64,000 nucleotides of DNA from JAEZBP01 sp963832725 (lineage in GTDB: Bacteria; Myxococcota_A; Polyangia; Polyangiales; Sandaracinaceae). Shown one piece after another: positions 7,830 through 15,826 of the stretch. Under the pieces are notes generated by a model that did no database searches, was not told where the DNA came from, and was given only the letters and a program-made list of their open reading frames with translations. Position numbers and translations under genes: made by a program. Each line of letters opens with the position of its first letter. The stretch's first letter is position 1. The DNA lies in NCBI GenBank assembly GCA_963832725.1, contig CAWHVG010000001.1, forward strand, positions 1,116,001 to 1,180,000. The letters are read 5' to 3'.

Positions 7830-9332
7830 GTGCAGCATCCGTCCCAGCAGGCTGCAGCGCTCCCCCGGCTCGGGCGCTACGAGCTCCTCGTTCGCATCGG
7901 CAAGGGGGGAATGGCCTCCGTGTACCTCGCGCGGGTGCGTGCGGATGCCGGCTTCTCTCGTCTCTACGCGATCAAGGTCCTCCACCCGCACCTGAGCCGG
8001 GAGCCGGAGCTCGTCGACATGCTGCTCGACGAGGCCCGCATCGCCGCCCGCCTGCACCACCCCAACGTGGTGAGCACGGTCGACGTCGGCCACGACGAGG
8101 GCGGCCGGACCTACCTCGTCATGGACTACGTGGACGGACCGGCGCTCGACCGCCTCCTCCGGCGCATGCCGGACGAGCGCCCGCCCGCGCGCATCGTGCC
8201 GGTGGTCATCGACGCGCTGAGGGGGCTGCACGCCGCCCACGAGCTGCGTGACGAGAGCGGCGCTCCGCTGGAGCTGGTGCATCGCGACGCCACGCCCGGC
8301 AACGTCCTGGTCGGCGTAGACGGAGTCGGCCGCATCACCGATTTCGGCGTCGCCAAGGCCCGCGCGCGGGTCACCAAGACGCGCGAGGGCATCGTGAAGG
8401 GCAAGGCGGGCTACATCGCGCCCGAGGTCCTGGTCGGGGGGACGATCGATCGCCGCGCCGACGTGTTCTCGATGGGCGTTCTGCTCTGGAACGCGCTGAC
8501 CGGAGAGACCCTCTTCGAGACCGACGACCTCGCGTCCACCCTGCGCGCGCTGTTGGAGCGAGAGGTGCCGCCGCCCAGTACGGTCGGTCACATGCCGCCC
8601 GCCATCTTCGACGCACCGATCCTGATGGCGCTCGCGCGCGACCCGAACCACCGCCACGAGAGCGCCCTCGAGATGGCCCACGCTCTCTCCGACGCGCTGG
8701 CGATGGCGGGAGGGGCGGAGCCACCGGAGGCGATCGGTGCCTGGGTCCAGGAGACCTTCGGCACCCAGCTCGAGACGCGGCGGAAGGCCGCGCGCACGCC
8801 GAGCAGCGAGCCGACGTGGGATCCCGATCAGCTCGAGCCGCCCAGCACGAGCGCGATGGTGCGCAAGGACCCGACCGGTCGGGTGGTCAGCGCGATGCCC
8901 GCGCCCGCGGCCGAAGGAGATTCGCAGCACGACGCGCTCCGGCCGGGGCCCGCCGTGCCGACCGAGAAGCCGTCCGAAGAGCCGTTCGAAGAGCCGAGGC
9001 CGGTCGTCCGAACCGGAGAGACCGCCCCCGCACCGAAGCCCGAACGTGCCAGCGGCCGCGCGCGGGGGCTGGTGATCGGCCTCGTCGTTCTGCTGGCCGC
9101 GGCCGCCGGAGTCGCCGCCTACTTCCTCACGCGCCCCGCCACGGAGGCGGCGGAGACGAGCACGCCTTCCGCGGACCCGCCGGCTGCATCGGAGGCGTCC
9201 GGCTCGAGCGAGGATTCTGCCGAGCGGGCTCCCACACCGGACGTCGACCTGAGCCACGATCTGCACTGGCGCGACGAAGGCGACGCGCCGGCCGGTCAGA
9301 CCTCGCCGCCCTCTTCTTCATCGACGAGGTGA
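7830..9332 (+). CDS. Hanks-type Ser/Thr protein kinase, single trans-membrane helix
   Basis: The catalytic domain covers residues about 10-270: glycine loop IGKGGMASVYLA, lysine in YAIKVLHPH, catalytic loop HRDATPGNVLV, DFG in ITDFGVAKA, and the activation segment ending GYIAPEVL. The catalytic loop has Ala-Thr-Pro where most kinases have Leu-Lys-Pro. Asp and Asn are kept, so activity is still plausible; similar loops are common in myxobacterial kinases. A Pro/Glu-rich linker leads to one membrane helix (GLVIGLVVLLAAAAGVAAYF, near residue 415) and a short acidic outer tail without a sensor fold. The GTG at 7830 is the only good start close to the domain. The 3' end overlaps the convergent response-regulator gene by 37 bp. 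Confidence 0.85.
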   Translation: MQHPSQQAAALPRLGRYELLVRIGKGGMASVYLARVRADAGFSRLYAIKVLHPHLSREPELVDMLLDEARIAARLHHPNVVSTVDVGHDEGGRTYLVMDYVDGPALDRLLRRMPDERPPARIVPVVIDALRGLHAAHELRDESGAPLELVHRDATPGNVLVGVDGVGRITDFGVAKARARVTKTREGIVKGKAGYIAPEVLVGGTIDRRADVFSMGVLLWNALTGETLFETDDLASTLRALLEREVPPPSTVGHMPPAIFDAPILMALARDPNHRHESALEMAHALSDALAMAGGAEPPEAIGAWVQETFGTQLETRRKAARTPSSEPTWDPDQLEPPSTSAMVRKDPTGRVVSAMPAPAAEGDSQHDALRPGPAVPTEKPSEEPFEEPRPVVRTGETAPAPKPERASGRARGLVIGLVVLLAAAAGVAAYFLTRPATEAAETSTPSADPPAASEASGSSEDSAERAPTPDVDLSHDLHWRDEGDAPAGQTSPPSSSSTR

Positions 9333-9763
9333 AGCCCACGCTTGCGCAGCACCTCCGACGGCGCCTGCCGCCGCTCCCAGTGCTGACGCGCCAGCCGCTT
9401 CACCCAAGAGACCAGGCTGTCGACCGAGTAGGGCTTGGGAAAGATCGCGTCGAACATCAGCTGCTCGAGCGGCGAGAGGTGCGTGTAGTTGGCGGAGACG
9501 AGGATGACGGGCGGACACGCGCGCCCGTAGTGCGTCCTCAGCCGCGTCACGTACTCGAGCCCACTCATTCCCGGCATGACCAGATCGATCACGATCACCG
9601 CCGGCGCGCGCTGGGTGGCCTCGGTGAGCGCCTCGCCCGCGTCGGCCATCAACACCGGCCGGAGACCGTTGGTCTCGAGCACGCGGCCGTGGGTTCGCAG
9701 CATCGGCGCGTCGTCGTCCACCACCAAGACGCGTTTGGGATCGAAATCGTCGTCCGAGAACAT
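9296..9763 (-). CDS. Single-domain response regulator
   Basis: A 155-residue CheY-like receiver. Acidic pocket VVDDDAP (residues about 14-20), phospho-acceptor Asp in VIVIDLVMPGMSGLEYV (about 60), conserved Ser in VSANYT and Lys in PKPYSVDSL (about 110) are all present. No output domain follows; the last 30 residues are charged. It would relay phosphate from a histidine kinase to another protein or act by interaction. Its 3' end overlaps the end of the kinase gene on the other strand, so the two transcripts would be complementary over 37 bp. Confidence 0.9.
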   Translation of the reverse strand: MFSDDDFDPKRVLVVDDDAPMLRTHGRVLETNGLRPVLMADAGEALTEATQRAPAVIVIDLVMPGMSGLEYVTRLRTHYGRACPPVILVSANYTHLSPLEQLMFDAIFPKPYSVDSLVSWVKRLARQHWERRQAPSEVLRKRGLHLVDEEEGGEV

Positions 9764-9875
9764 CGTGAGAGAGCCTAGCGCGAAAAGACCCGACTCGACG
9801 AGCCCCCTTTGGCGAATTGTCGTCGGCGGCGTTTATCGCGGTGCAAAAATCCGAAGAGTGGGGCTTCGCGAGCGC

Positions 9876-11363
9876 TCATCCGACGCCTGCCGAGGCCTCT
9901 CGCGCACGCAATGGGCCGCGCAAAGTGACCTCCAACCCACCCTCGCCCGGGGACAGGAAGTGCAGGACCCAACCGTGGCGCTCCGCGACGTCGCGCACGA
10001 TGTGCAAGCCCAGACCGAGCCCCTCCGGTCGCCTCTTGCGCGCCTCTCCGCCGCGGAAGCGGCGCTCGGACACTCGGGCCAGCTCCTCCGCCGGGATGCC
10101 GGGACCGTCATCGGCTACGCGGAGCGAGAACCCGGTGGCTCCGTCCGCTTCGAGCACCAACGCGACGTGACCACCCTCGTGATTGTAGCGAATGGCGTTG
10201 TGGACCAGGTTGCCGATCGCCTGCTCCACCAACGTGGAGTCGGCCACGATCTCGAGCGCGGACTCGGGCACCGCATGCGCCAGCGACACGCCGCGCTCGC
10301 GGGCGATGGGCGCGTGCCGCGACGCCACGCGCTCCACCACTTCACGCAGGTCGAAGGGATGCCGAGTCAGCATCGGCTCGCCCGCTTCGAGTCGCGCCGC
10401 GGCGCTGAGATTGCGGATGAGCGCGCCGAGGTAGTGCGCTTCTTCGAGCGCGCCGGAGAGCTTCGTCGCGTCCATGGGATCGCCCTCCCGCTGCGCGCGC
10501 GAGAGCTCGCTCAAATGCCCTTGCAGCACCGTGAGCGGCACCATCACGTCGTGCGTCGTGCTCTGCAGGAACTGCGTCAGCGCGCGATCGCGGCTCGACA
10601 CCTCCTCCAGCTTCGCCCGCACCTCGTGGCTGGCTTCGTTGAACGCCTGCGCGAGATCGGCGATCTCGTCCTTGCCGCGGACCTCGACGTCCGACGCATA
10701 GCCGCCCTTGGCCTGCGCGCGCACGGCCGCCGCCAGGCGCCGCATCCGACGGACCAGAGGGCCCATCGCCAAGAGCGCCGCCAGGGCCGTCAGCACCGCC
10801 ACGGCCAGCGACCACGCGAGCGACCGCAGGCTCGCGCGCGGATCGAAGAGCGGCCCGGCGCCGCGTTCGACGACCACGATCGCGCAGGGGCCGTCCCAGG
10901 GCATCCGCATCGCGACCCGCACGCGGCGACCGCCCAGCCACTCGGCCGCGACGGCCTCGCCCGCGCTCAGCTCCTCCCGCAGCGCCGGGTCGAGAAGCGG
11001 CTCTCCCGGCGCGGTGGAACGATAAGCATCGTCGTAGATCCAGCGGCGCCGACGCGGGGGCCCGAGATGGTGGCCTCTCCCTCGACGAAGCTGCCCTCGA
11101 CGAAGCTGCCCTCGACGAAGCTGCCCTCGACGAAGCTGCCCTCGACGAAGCTGCCCTCGACGGCCGTGCCGCGGCGCCGCGAAGCGTGCCGGCGCGCTCT
11201 CGCAACGCTCGCGCCCACCGTTCTCCATCCGCGCCACCGTCGACTCGTGGACGAACTCGAGCAGCGCGTTCTTCCGCATCGACTGACCGATCCAGGTCAG
11301 TCCGACGATCGCCGGCACCGACACGGCGAGGATGCCGAGCCCCAGCCGCGCCCGGAGCCTCAC
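9876..11363 (-). CDS. Membrane sensor histidine kinase (HAMP-HisKA-HATPase)
   Basis: A 495-residue kinase of the OmpR-partner class. Helix 1 is at residues 8-26, helix 2 at about 185-205 (SLAVAVLTALAALLAMGPL), giving a periplasmic sensor of about 155 residues. A HAMP linker (VRRMRRLAAAV...DEIADLAQAFN) follows, then the H-box STTHDVMVPLTVLQGHL, N-box NLVHNAIRYN, G1 DDGPGIP and G2 GLGLGLHIV. In the H-box the usual His-Glu is His-Asp, which is tolerated in other kinases. The sensor contains five Gly-Gln-Leu-Arg-Arg repeats (11086-11160), making it unusually basic. Its ATG overlaps the regulator's stop (ATGA), so the pair is translationally coupled. The stimulus is unknown. Confidence 0.9.
   Translation of the reverse strand: MRLRARLGLGILAVSVPAIVGLTWIGQSMRKNALLEFVHESTVARMENGGRERCESAPARFAAPRHGRRGQLRRGQLRRGQLRRGQLRRGQLRRGRGHHLGPPRRRRWIYDDAYRSTAPGEPLLDPALREELSAGEAVAAEWLGGRRVRVAMRMPWDGPCAIVVVERGAGPLFDPRASLRSLAWSLAVAVLTALAALLAMGPLVRRMRRLAAAVRAQAKGGYASDVEVRGKDEIADLAQAFNEASHEVRAKLEEVSSRDRALTQFLQSTTHDVMVPLTVLQGHLSELSRAQREGDPMDATKLSGALEEAHYLGALIRNLSAAARLEAGEPMLTRHPFDLREVVERVASRHAPIARERGVSLAHAVPESALEIVADSTLVEQAIGNLVHNAIRYNHEGGHVALVLEADGATGFSLRVADDGPGIPAEELARVSERRFRGGEARKRRPEGLGLGLHIVRDVAERHGWVLHFLSPGEGGLEVTLRGPLRAREASAGVG
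11086..11160 (-). repeat. Five perfect 15-bp tandem repeats in the sensor-kinase gene
   Basis: Unit cgaagctgccctcga (plus strand), five identical copies, with partly matching half-units on either side. They encode Gly-Gln-Leu-Arg-Arg in the periplasmic sensor domain of the histidine kinase. The unit is five codons, so expansion or contraction keeps the frame. Confidence 0.95.
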
Positions 11364-12037
11364 GCGGGCTCACCGCCGGGCTCGATCCGGTAGCCGATGC
11401 CCCACACGGTCGCGATGCGCTTGCCCTCGTCGCCCAGCTTCTTGCGAAGCCGCGACACGTGGACGTCGAGGGTGCGCTCCGTGCCCTGCCGCTCCGGGTC
11501 GAGCACCTCGTCGGCGAGCGCTTGGCGCGTGATGGCCTGTCCCGGTCGGCGCGCGAGCACCGCCAAGAGATCGAACTCGACGCGGGTGAGCTCGACCGGC
11601 TGCCCCGCGACCTCCACCCGTCGCCCGGAGAGATCGATCGACAGGGCGCCGACGGCGGTGCGCTCGCCGCGGGTCATGACCGGCCGCCGCAGCCGCGCCC
11701 GCACGCGCGCCGCGAGCTCCTCCGGCCAGAAGGGCTTCGTGACGTAGTCGTCGGCGCCGAGCTCCAGCCCGCGCACCCGGTCCGCCGGGTGGTCGCGCGC
11801 GGTGAGGATGAGCACCGGCACGTCGCTCTCCTTGCGCACCCGCTTCAGCACGTCGAGGCCGTACGTTCCCGGCAGCATCAAATCGAGGAGGATCAGCGCG
11901 TAGGAGCCCGGGTCCGTGCGCGCCGCGTCGCTGCCGTCGCGAAGCCACTCGACCTCGTAGCCATCCGACCGGAGACGCTCGACAATCTGCGCACCGAGCT
12001 GCTCGTCGTCCTCGACCACCAGGATCCGCTCGCTCAT
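11360..12037 (-). CDS. OmpR/PhoB-family response regulator
   Basis: A 225-residue two-domain regulator. The receiver has VVEDDEQ (residues 7-13), phospho-acceptor Asp in LILLDLMLPGTYGLD (about 52) and Lys in YVTKPFWPEELAARV (about 102). The C-terminal winged helix ends in the typical RTLDVHVSRLRKKLG and TVWGIGYRIEP. It binds DNA as a dimer after phosphorylation by the kinase encoded immediately downstream (4-bp overlap). The MSERILV start at 12037 lies just before the receiver. The regulator comes first in the operon, as is usual for OmpR-type pairs. Confidence 0.93.
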   Translation of the reverse strand: MSERILVVEDDEQLGAQIVERLRSDGYEVEWLRDGSDAARTDPGSYALILLDLMLPGTYGLDVLKRVRKESDVPVLILTARDHPADRVRGLELGADDYVTKPFWPEELAARVRARLRRPVMTRGERTAVGALSIDLSGRRVEVAGQPVELTRVEFDLLAVLARRPGQAITRQALADEVLDPERQGTERTLDVHVSRLRKKLGDEGKRIATVWGIGYRIEPGGEPA

Positions 12038-12280
12038 CGCTCGAAGGCTAGCCCGAAGGATCTGTGCGCGCGACGGCAGGCAGCTTCGTCGCATTCGCCC
12101 TCGGATGCGGGGGAATCGCGCCGCAGCTCCCGACGAGAACCCGCCTCGCGACGCTCGTCCGGGCACGCTCGACGCACGGCGAGAACGAAGCCGGAGGAGC
12201 CTCGGTCGGGGCGGGGTTGAAGCGAGCCCGCCTCTCCCGTCATCCTGAAGGGGTCGGGGCACGGCTCCGAGGAGGCTTGA

Positions 12281-13345
12281 ATGCTTGAAATTCGTAAGTG
12301 GACGCAGCGCGCGTGGGTGGGCGCGCTCCTGGTCCTGGGCCTGCTGCCCACCCCGGCGGGCGCGCAGTCGGTGCTCAACGTGGACACGGGCTCGTGCGAC
12401 CCCGCCCCCAGCGCCGATTGCACCGAGTGCATCTACTGCTGCGAATCGACGTCCAACTGCCTGTCGACCGTGGGCTACATGTCGACGTGTCTGCCGGTCG
12501 GCGGTCTGGATGGCATGGGGCTCTGCCTCTCCGGCCACAACTACTGCGGTGACACGCCGACCGTCGCCCAGGCCGTCGCGTGCCACACGTCGCCGGACCA
12601 CATGCGGCCCGTCCCCTGGGGGAACGGAGACTGCGACGGGGACGGCATCCCGAACCAGAGGGAGATCGATCTGGGTACGGACCCGTGCGTGCCACCGGCA
12701 CCGCCTTCCGTGCTCTACGGAACCACATGCGCGCCCCTGAACACCGGCTGCAACCCGTCGGACATGCCGGGCGCGACGTGTACCAGCGGGATCGGCGTCA
12801 CGGGGACCTGTCAGGTGAGCGCCGACGCAAACGGCACCGTCTGCATGCCTGACGCGATCCTCCTCTGCTGCTCGTCGGACCCCGACTGCCCGGACGGCCG
12901 GTGCGTCAGCGCGCCGACGGCCGGCGCGCACGTCTGCGCACCCGCGTTGTGCGCCGACGTTCCGGGCATCGACCCGGTCGACTGCATCACGTCGCCCACC
13001 GGACAGGCCGTCCCCGCTCCGCAAGGCGACTGCGACCGGGACGACATCCCGAATCGGAGCGACTCCACTCCCTGCGGGGGTACGGGTGACGCGGGCGTCG
13101 CGACGACGGTCGACGGCGGAGCAGAGGACGGCGGCAACGCGACCTACGACGGCGGCGCGTCGTCCGACGCCGGCACGCAGGCCGGCGACGCGAGCACCTC
13201 GATGGACGGCGGCGGCGACACCGTGCAGCCGACCTTCACGGGCGGCGGCGGCTGCGCCTGTCGAGCCGCGCCGGGCCATGGCCCTGGCAACGTCGCGTGG
13301 CTCGGGCTCGTGGGCCTGGCACTGCTCGTACGGCGCCGTCGCTGA
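12281..13345 (+). CDS. Secreted Cys-rich protein with TSP3-like motif and MYXO-CTERM-like anchor
   Basis: A 354-residue protein with a Sec signal peptide (hydrophobic residues 12-28, cleavage near AGA-QS). Two Asp-rich calcium-loop motifs of thrombospondin type 3 style are visible: GDCDGDGIPNQREIDLG near 118 and GDCDRDDIPNRSDS near 248. About 25 cysteines suggest disulfides outside the cell. A Gly/Asp/Ala-rich linker precedes a C-terminal tripartite tail: GGGGCACRAAP, hydrophobic helix WLGLVGLALLV, then RRRR. That matches the MYXO-CTERM sorting signal of myxobacteria, where the Cys is processed and lipidated for surface display. Function is unknown; surface location is well supported. Confidence 0.85.
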   Translation: MLEIRKWTQRAWVGALLVLGLLPTPAGAQSVLNVDTGSCDPAPSADCTECIYCCESTSNCLSTVGYMSTCLPVGGLDGMGLCLSGHNYCGDTPTVAQAVACHTSPDHMRPVPWGNGDCDGDGIPNQREIDLGTDPCVPPAPPSVLYGTTCAPLNTGCNPSDMPGATCTSGIGVTGTCQVSADANGTVCMPDAILLCCSSDPDCPDGRCVSAPTAGAHVCAPALCADVPGIDPVDCITSPTGQAVPAPQGDCDRDDIPNRSDSTPCGGTGDAGVATTVDGGAEDGGNATYDGGASSDAGTQAGDASTSMDGGGDTVQPTFTGGGGCACRAAPGHGPGNVAWLGLVGLALLVRRRR

Positions 13346-13480
13346 GCCTCCGCGCGGCGAGCACCGCCGGGACGCGCTCTCGGCTCGGCGGTCTCGTCGC
13401 GACTCGCTCGCGCCAACGCAGCGAGGCGGGAAACGCGCAAACGACTTGCGCCTCGTGCGCGCCGGCCCGAGGATGGCGCG

Positions 13481-14809
13481 GTGTGGCCATCCCAGCCGAC
13501 GCGCGGGCGCATCCTGAGGCTCGCGCTGCCGATCATCGGGGGGACGATCTCGCAGAACCTGCTGAACCTGGTCGACACCGGGTTCGTCAGCGTTCTGGGT
13601 GACGACGCGCTGGCGGCGGTCGGTCAGGGCAGCTTCGCCAACTTCATGTCGCTCGCCTTCATCACCGGGCTCTCGGCCGGAGTGCAGGCCATGGCGGCGC
13701 GCCGCAAGGGCGAGGGCAACGAGTCCGACACCGCCGTGCCCCTCAACGGTGGGTTGCTCATGGCGGTCGGGTTCGGCCTGCCGATCGCGTCGTTCGTCTA
13801 CCTGATCGCGCCCAAGGCCTTCCCGCTCTTGACCACCGACGCCACCGTGGCCGGGCTCGGGGTGACCTACCTGCAGATCCGGCTGCTCGCCGTGCCCGCC
13901 GTGGGGATGAACTTCGCCTTCCGCGGCTACTGGAACGCGGTCGACCTGAGCAAGCTCTACCTGCGCACCCTGATCGTCATGCACCTGGTCAACGCGTCGC
14001 TCGACTACACGCTGATCTTCGGTGCCTTCGGGGCGCCGCGGATGGGCGTCGCCGGCGCCGCGTGGGCCAGCATGTTCGCGACCTGGACCGGCACCGCCTA
14101 CTACTTCGTGCAAGCGCTGGCGCGGGCGCGGCCGAACGGGTTCCTGCGGGGCATCCCCGAGGCCAAGACCCTGTGGACGATGCTGCGGACGAGCCTGCCC
14201 GCCGCCGTCCAGCAGTTCCTCTTCGCGACCGGCATGACGATCTTCTTCGCCATCGTCGGCCGGCTCGGCACGGCCCAGCTCGCGGCCACCAACGTGCTCT
14301 TGAACCTGCTCTTGGTCGCGCTGCTGCCGGCCCTCGGGTTCGGACTGGCCGCCGCGTCGCTCGTCGGCCAGGCGCTCGGCAAAAAGGACCCGCGCGCCGC
14401 GCGCCGCTGGGGCTGGGACGTGGTGCGCACGGCGGTGCCGGTCGTCACCCTGATCGCCTCGGTCGGGCTGATCGTGCCGGACGCCGTGCTCGGCATCTTC
14501 CTCCACGACGCCGCGACGCGGGAGCTGGCCCGCTGGCCGCTGCGCATCATCGCCATCTCGCTGCCCTTCGACGTCGTCGGCGCGGTGCTCCTCAACGCGC
14601 TCCTCGGCGCCGGCGATTCGAAACGCGTGCTGGTCGTGAGCACGGCGATGCAGTGGCTCGTCTTCCTCCCCGTCGCCTGGCTGGTCGGCCCCCGCCTCGG
14701 CCTCGGGCTGACCGCCATCTGGCTCGTCAACGCCTGCTACCGCGTCGTCCAGTCCGGCGTCTTCGCGCTGATGTGGCGTAGCGAGAGCTGGACCCGCGTG
14801 AAGGTCTGA
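13481..14809 (+). CDS. MATE-family efflux transporter
   Basis: A 442-residue inner-membrane protein with about twelve hydrophobic helices. It begins with the MATE N-lobe pattern (LALPIIGGTISQNLLNLVDTGFVSVLGDDALAAVG), repeated in the C-lobe around residue 220-300 (VQQFLFATGMTIFFAIVGRLG). MATE proteins export cationic drugs or metabolites using Na+ or H+ gradients. Length fits the family. The GTG at 13481 gives the start MWPSQPTRG directly before helix 1; no ATG fits. It stands alone in its direction and no regulator is adjacent, so the substrate cannot be guessed. Confidence 0.88.
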   Translation: MWPSQPTRGRILRLALPIIGGTISQNLLNLVDTGFVSVLGDDALAAVGQGSFANFMSLAFITGLSAGVQAMAARRKGEGNESDTAVPLNGGLLMAVGFGLPIASFVYLIAPKAFPLLTTDATVAGLGVTYLQIRLLAVPAVGMNFAFRGYWNAVDLSKLYLRTLIVMHLVNASLDYTLIFGAFGAPRMGVAGAAWASMFATWTGTAYYFVQALARARPNGFLRGIPEAKTLWTMLRTSLPAAVQQFLFATGMTIFFAIVGRLGTAQLAATNVLLNLLLVALLPALGFGLAAASLVGQALGKKDPRAARRWGWDVVRTAVPVVTLIASVGLIVPDAVLGIFLHDAATRELARWPLRIIAISLPFDVVGAVLLNALLGAGDSKRVLVVSTAMQWLVFLPVAWLVGPRLGLGLTAIWLVNACYRVVQSGVFALMWRSESWTRVKV

Positions 14810-15040
14810 GCAGCACGCTGCGCGTCGGTAGGCGCCATCGCGGCACCGCGCCCCGAAGCAGAGAACGGCGCTGAGCGTCGCGAGCCCCTCGGCAAGCCGC
14901 ATGGTCGGTACCAAAGCCCGAGCGCATCACGCCTCGCCCCGGCGGCGTGCCTCGTCGTCGAGGACGCTCGTCGAGGACGCGTCGGACCGACACGCGGAGG
15001 CTCGAGCTCTCGCCTCCGCGGTCTTCGTCGAGGTCGGTGC

Positions 15041-15409
15041 TCAGCCCTTCAGCATCGTCTCGAGCTCACCGTTCTCGGCCAACGCCTCGAGCTCCGACGC
15101 GCCTCCGACGAACGTGCCCTTCACGAAGACCATCGGGAAGGTCGGCCACCCGGTCCACAGCTTGAGCGCGTTGCGACGCCGCCACGTGCTCAGATAGCTG
15201 CCGTACTCGAGGTAGCAGAAGGGGATGTTTCGCCCCTTCAGCAGCGCTCGCGCCTTCTTGGGATGCGGGTTCTGCGCCATGCCCACGACCACCACGTCGT
15301 TCTCGCCGATGGCCTGCTCCACCTCGTCCACGATGTCGCGGTTGTGGTGCGCGATCTTCTCGCGGACGGCGGGGTGGATCCGGTCTTCGCTCAACACGTG
15401 ACGCTGCAT
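15041..15409 (-). CDS. Glutaredoxin-fold protein lacking catalytic cysteines
   Basis: A 122-residue protein. The second half keeps the glutaredoxin fold: VVVVGMAQNPHPKKARALL, then IPFCYLEYG, the cis-proline block GWPTFPMVFVKGTFVGG, and ELEALAENGEL. At the active site, however, Cys-Pro-x-Cys (or Cys-Gly-Phe-Ser) is replaced by Asn-Pro-His-Pro, so neither thiol is present. The only cysteine is in strand 2 (FCYLEYG). Thiol-disulfide exchange at the usual site is therefore impossible. Glutathione or Fe-S binding through the rest of the groove, or a structural role, remain options. GGAGG lies eight bases before the start at 15409; the upstream ATG at 15430 has no such site. A palindromic element begins 24 bp upstream. 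Confidence 0.8.
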   Translation of the reverse strand: MQRHVLSEDRIHPAVREKIAHHNRDIVDEVEQAIGENDVVVVGMAQNPHPKKARALLKGRNIPFCYLEYGSYLSTWRRRNALKLWTGWPTFPMVFVKGTFVGGASELEALAENGELETMLKG

Positions 15410-15433
15410 GCTCTGCCTCCGGTGCGGCATTTC

Positions 15434-15599
15434 CTAGTCCCCCATATCCGTGATTCCTACCCAATCTCGGCGGCTCTCGCCGCGCGACTCAGCGTCACTC
15501 CTCCTCGACGATGCTGTGGCATCGCCTCGTCGTCGTTCCTTGATTCGCACGCCGATGGCTCGCCGATATTGGGCACTCACTACGGATACGGGGGACTAG
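15434..15599. mobile_element. Long-hairpin MITE-like element (about 166 bp)
   Basis: The ends are near-perfect inverted repeats: ctagtcccccatatccgt at 15434-15451 and its complement (one mismatch) at 15582-15599. The symmetry continues inward for about 60 bp per arm with mismatches and centres on gatgctgtggcatc near 15510-15523. Both ends have TA next to GTCCCCC, which would be the duplicated TA target of IS630/Tc1-mariner transposases. No transposase gene is inside, so it would be a non-autonomous element. It fills most of the gap (15410-15826) between the glutaredoxin-like gene and the M2 peptidase gene; the rest of that gap shows nothing recognisable. Confidence 0.6.
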
Positions 15600-15826
15600 A
15601 TGTCCGAGGCGGAAGTCGTGACCGGTATGGCCGAGCGATCGGCGTCGAGATTGGGTGCGCGCCCCCGCAGGAAATGCAGAGCATTTTCGAGGAGGCTCCC
15701 GAGATCGGCGTCGAGAGCCGGCCAGACCGTGTTGCGAGTTCCGCGGAGGACATCTAGAGCCACGGCGTCGCGCCGTCCAGCGGACGCGCTTGCCGTCGCG
15801 CGCGGGGACGGGCAAGGTCCCCGGCC

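Noticed and set aside
14810..15040. tRNA or small RNA gene between the MATE and glutaredoxin-like genes
   Set aside because: No cloverleaf, anticodon arm or CCA end could be built; only GC-rich sequence with short direct repeats of cgtcgaggacg was seen.
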